64,000 nt of DNA from assembly GCA_005784505.1 (NCBI GenBank), contig VCAZ01000125.1, positions 603,501 to 667,500 on the forward strand, written 5' to 3'. Positions 60,146-64,000 of the stretch are shown in pieces. This DNA is from Bagarius yarrelli (lineage: Eukaryota > Chordata > Actinopteri > Siluriformes > Sisoridae). A model generated the notes under the pieces. It worked only from the letters and a program-made list of their open reading frames with translations, had not been told where the DNA came from and made no database searches. Numbering within the stretch: the first letter of the stretch is position 1; each line of letters starts with the position of its first letter. The position numbers and the translations under genes are program-made.

Positions 60146-61447
60146 TGCCTTAAAACGAAAGTTTGTATAATTTTGTAATTTCTATGCATTTCAATCTCAA
60201 CAACAGACAAACACAATGTTGCAATCTTCATCAATTCAAGTTTAGTGCTTTTGCAATTTCAAGAAACAAAATCGCACAATTTGCTTTTAGCCCAAAGGCA
60301 AGCAGGTAAGCTGAGATGGTTAGGGGTCTTGTTTATTTTGGGTAAACAGAAATCATATTACACAGCTCATGCACAGAGAGAAGCAGAGCCAGCAAAAGAG
60401 CTGCATCAATTGGCGAGCTTATGCTTAAAAACAGTATTTACGCAACAATGTTTGAGACCATTTTACACAGTACGTAAAATAAGATACGGTCCTGCTGATA
60501 AGACGCTGGTGGGCTTTAATCTTAAAATTTAGTTGAATTATTTATTACAAATTCTACTTCTTGCAGTGATTCGAAGGAGGGAAAATTGCAAATATCACGC
60601 CAGGGTGTACAATCAGCTATGATGCTGTTACCTTTAAGGGAGGGGACAAGTTGCTGTCTTCAGTTGCACGGTGAACATCTACAGCCGTTAAAATACAGCA
60701 TCTTACAGCAAGAACGGATATTTAAACTGACTGGATTGAATAGGACGCTGAAGGCTCGAGCTACACTTCTTGAATAAACATGCTATACGAATTACACAGC
60801 TGTCGAAGAAGGTGGTTTAATTTTTTCCCACACTTCATTTAAAGACATAGGCTGAGGCAGTGGGGCTGTTTATATTCCAGGCCAGTTTTTCACTACAGTT
60901 TACACTACGATAATCTTCCAAACACAATCAGCATCTGTAAGATGAGAAGATCCATAAGAACACAAGCCATCGATAAACCCGATCCCGGAGGACAGTGTTG
61001 ATTGACAGTTGCGTCTCTGAGGCTGCTAATGAGCTTAATTTCAGATAGAGATCTGCACGTTGCATACTGAATGCCATGTGGAGGGTTTCAGCCGCTCTGT
61101 GGCTGTGGGGGATGAAATCATTCTGAATGAGCTTATGCTACATTAAAAATGTATTTGATATTTTTCCAAATATGGCAAATCACTGTGGGAGGTAAAACAT
61201 ACGGTGTTGAATTGAAAGTAACTAGATACGTCCAAGGTTTGCAGATGCATGTAATAATGCTGTTAAACCACTGCCACAGGACAAAGGCTGCTAAGTGGTT
61301 AAGCCTGTCAACTCCAGAACCTACTGATTAACATCCCTGAGCACTTAAGCAACTACTTTTGTTTAAGCTGAAAAGTAGACACAGTTTACACTTAAGAATT
61401 AACACAGTCAAGACACTTGAGACAGATCCGTTAGACCTGGCACTCAC

Positions 61448-61867
61448 CTGTGGGCTGAACTTTGACCGTGGTCTTGTCAGACTGCTTGCGTGTCATGGCG
61501 TACCAGGAGCGGTCAGGGTCCTGGATCCACTCGGATGCCTCGCAGAAATACTGGCCGTGGTCTGTAGGCTGGAGGCTTAAGATGGTGAGGCGGTATGATG
61601 TGCTGCTTGTCTTGTCCAGTCGCAGATCTCCGGAGGACAGACGCTGCCGGTATGATGTCCCAGGCCTCAGGACCATGTCTCGAGTCAGGGTGACGAGGTC
61701 CCGCGGTAAGCCGGAAGGCTCGTCTGGGGAGCGCACATACCAGCCCACTGCGATGTGTGTGTGCTGAGAGGTCTGCCGTGTCACCTCACAGTTCAGCAGC
61801 AGTGTGTCCCCTTCCACTTTGGACAGAGCCTGAGTGGCTGAGACGACTGAAAGCGTGTCTGGAATCA
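61448..61867 (-). CDS. igsf3: igsf3 coding exon, Ig V-type domain with EWI motif (probably domain 3 of 8)
   Basis: This is the most 5' coding exon of the gene in the window, 420 nt, one complete Ig domain. The acceptor is a pyrimidine-rich TTTCCTGCAG, and the donor is GTGAGT after a single G of a split codon, so both ends are phase 1. The domain has Cys near residues 27 and 109, the V-set Trp in 'VGWYV', and 'DHGQYFC' before the second Cys. Residues 113-115 are Glu-Trp-Ile (EWASE-type context 'CEASEWIQDP'), the signature that names the EWI family of tetraspanin-associated cell-surface proteins. The split codon joins to the next exon as 'VQPT-DRDF' without breaking the frame. The domain number is inferred from IGSF3 having eight Ig domains, with six visible here. 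The exons for domains 1-2 and the signal peptide are outside the window. Confidence 0.88.
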
Positions 61868-62534
61868 CTGCAGGAAAAAGGGAGAAAAAGAGGCAAAGAG
61901 GCAATTAAATAATGATTTGCTCAGGTTTATATTAAATTAGCATTCATCCGGAAGTGAAGCTTAACCATAATATTATTACCGATGCACTGAAATGGAAAGT
62001 CTGGCCTGAAAACGAAAAAAAACCCAGAACACATACATTTTGTATTATTTATTGTATAAATATTTAAATTGTAATTTTATAAAACAAATCTAGACTTAAA
62101 AATGATAAACAATGCAGTATTTTTATTTTGAACCTTTTTTTTATTCGAAGGCGTCGAATTTGGTGCAACCCCTGTTATTATTACTGCTTTTTCTGCCTCT
62201 GATTAATCAAGATTATTCCAGTCTTTCCTTAATAATGGTATTTATAATATTCTCCAAATCACGCTCATGCCGTATGCTCTAATCCAAATCTATAACACCA
62301 CATAACTCTCCAGTATCCATATTACACATATTACCATGCAGCTTGCATGAATTAGTGTCAGCTGTAATAACTGACATCTGGCTGCTCTGCTTATTCATCT
62401 ATTACCACCTGTTCAGTTCACCTTATGGAAACGGCTCACCCGCTGTGCGCAAGCCTTATTTTTTAAGCTCTGTTCGCTAGTCTGGCTTTCAATCCACTGA
62501 GATCATTCTTTTTAAAAACACAGGCATTTGTTAA

Positions 62535-62558
62535 AAATAATAATAATAATAATAATAT
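62535..62558. repeat. (AAT)n microsatellite
   Basis: About 8 AAT units. Confidence 0.88.
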
Positions 62559-62598
62559 AAAGTTATTGGAAACTTTTTACAGCTTATTCACGAACAAT

Positions 62599-62765
62599 TT
62601 ACATTTCTGGCACACGGCCAAGCCCCTTATCCAGAGTGACTTACATTTTTTATTCAACTGAGCAGTTAAGGGTTTTTGCTTAGGGTCCCAGGAGTGGCAG
62701 CATGGCGATGCCTGTAATCTACACTATTCCGACTGGCTGTCCATCACCTTAACCACTTAGTTACC
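62599..62765 (-). mobile_element. tRNA-derived SINE, family A
   Basis: 'CCCTTATCCAGAGTGACTTA', 'CAACTGAGCAGTTAAGGG' and 'CACCTTAACCACTTAGTTAC', inverted, full length but diverged. Confidence 0.72.
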
Positions 62766-63961
62766 ACATTGTTGACTGTCCGCTTTATCACCTGAACTTT
62801 TCATTCAATCAAAGAACCAGAAAAGAACCAGCTGTGTCCTCCAGAAGAGTGCCTGGTGTAGGAAAGTAATCTGACCAATCCCACGCCCTGACACACACAG
62901 TACTCTATAAATGTTTAATGAGGAGAAAAGCTTTAGATGTTGGAAGCTAATCGATTTATCATCAAATCGCTTTCATCGAATCTCTATGAATAAGATGATT
63001 TAAGCTGAAATAATAATGTTTGATGAGAAGTGCAGTATAATAACCTGTCATGTACAGTCATGCTGGAAATACTGTCAGAGCTGCTGGAATAAAATATACA
63101 TACACTTTTTGATTAGAGAATTTGACAGCACCCTGACATCAGGGAGTAGAAGGTGACTGATGACGGTAGCTTTTTCATGTAATGAAAAGTGATGTAATGT
63201 TGACAGGCTGCCATAATCTACACACACTGTGTGTCAGTGAAGCAAGAAAAGACTTCAAACAACAATGACTCTGAGCCAGGTTTATATTAGGAAATCTTTC
63301 CAGATCTTCCACAAAAAGCTTCACTATTGAGACTAAGGATGGGCATTTTATTACATTTCTCTAATCCATAATCAGGAAAATTGACAAGCAATTATCAGAT
63401 TATTAAGTTTTATCAATCTTATTATTATAAGATTATAATCTAATTATTATATATTATATAATCATGCTTTTTTCCCTTCAGTCAGTATTTCACAACTCCT
63501 TTTGTGACTGTTGCAGGTTAGAAAAATTTTATACCAGATTTATTTTTGTTGACTCATGTTGCGATGATTTTCGGTGTATTAATTCAATAAAATTGCACCA
63601 CCGCAATTCAATTTGTTATTAATTAGGAAACATTAGTGTATATTTAAAACAAGTAATGAGTAAGTACGTCATTATGTTTTTGGTGGGGCTTTAAAATGAT
63701 CGTTCAACTTTGTGCAAAATAAAAGAAGCCATGTGATTGGATAAAGTTGCACAGTTACCTGGGAATTAGCTGAATTTGCCTTAATAGTTGCATTAGGTCG
63801 TCACGCTCTCTCAATCTCTCTCTATGAGAAACCCCATCGCATTTACTTTCCACCAGTCTAAAAGAACCATCAACAGATTTACTTTATTATGATCTACAAA
63901 ATTCCTAATTAATCAATCACCGATAAATCATGCCAATCCCTAATTGCTACTTTTAAGTAAA

Positions 63962-64000
63962 GGAAGTGGTAGCGCAGTGGTTAAGATGTTGGACTGCTAA
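63962..64000 (+). mobile_element. start of a SINE family A copy, cut by the window edge
   Basis: 'AGTGGTAGCGCAGTGGTTAA' is the intact A-box head. The rest lies beyond the window. Confidence 0.8.

Larger units (their letters stand above)
54715..61447 (-). other. igsf3 intron (6.7 kb)
   Basis: Holds three copies of one dispersed transposon-like family (56.2, 58.0 and 59.7 kb), a truncated Tc1-like element (56.8-57.7 kb) and a SINE fragment. 54.8-55.5 kb and 60.2-61.4 kb show nothing recognisable. Confidence 0.85.
61868..64000 (-). other. partial upstream igsf3 intron
   Basis: Non-coding sequence upstream of the domain 3 exon, continuing past the window edge. It contains one full SINE, an AAT microsatellite and the start of another SINE at the last bases. 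Nothing else is recognisable. Confidence 0.75.

Noticed and set aside
1..64000. CRISPR arrays, endogenous viral genes, bacterial-type operons
   Set aside because: No regularly spaced direct repeats with unique spacers, no retroviral gag/pol/env-like frames or paired long terminal repeats, and a clearly vertebrate intron-exon organisation.

Overview
This is a stretch of a ray-finned fish genome. Intron sizes of up to about 24 kb, abundant (TA)n, (CT)n and (GATA)n microsatellites, many tRNA-derived SINEs and several Tc1-like and hAT-like DNA transposons all point that way. The commonest SINE, whose tail contains the core 'GGCAGACG..CTTATCCAGAG', resembles elements I associate with catfish and other otophysan fish. 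The group assignment is inference from repeats only.

I can support one protein-coding gene. It lies on the minus strand and runs leftwards from beyond position 64,000 to a stop codon at 15,657. Seven coding exons are visible: 61,448-61,867; 54,328-54,714; 50,785-51,192; 43,577-43,984; 19,481-19,891; 16,038-16,454 and 15,657-15,907. The first six each encode one V-type immunoglobulin domain, and the last encodes a transmembrane helix and a short cytoplasmic tail. Every visible junction is phase 1 with GT donors and AG acceptors, and the joined frame stays open to the stop (about 899 codons). One domain carries the Glu-Trp-Ile motif and three others Glu-Trp-Leu, which marks the EWI family. The tail and the inferred total of eight Ig domains fit IGSF3 best. 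The 5' part (signal peptide and two more Ig domains) must lie outside the window.

Layout: 1-10.9 kb is repeat-rich flank downstream of the gene. About 10.9-15.66 kb may hold a long 3' UTR, which includes a decayed tandem array of roughly 28-bp units. 15.66-19.9 kb holds the last three coding exons. 19.9-43.6 kb is a 23.7-kb intron with a LINE fragment and SINEs. 43.6-61.9 kb holds four more Ig exons and their introns. 61.9-64 kb is part of an upstream intron. No rRNA gene, free-standing tRNA gene, CRISPR array or bacterial-type operon is present. The most informative structures are a Tc1-like element broken by a hAT-like MITE with an exact 8-bp target duplication, an internally deleted Tc1 copy with both ends intact, a (CT)n microsatellite that forms the polypyrimidine tract of one coding exon, and several dispersed repeat families with two or more copies in the window.
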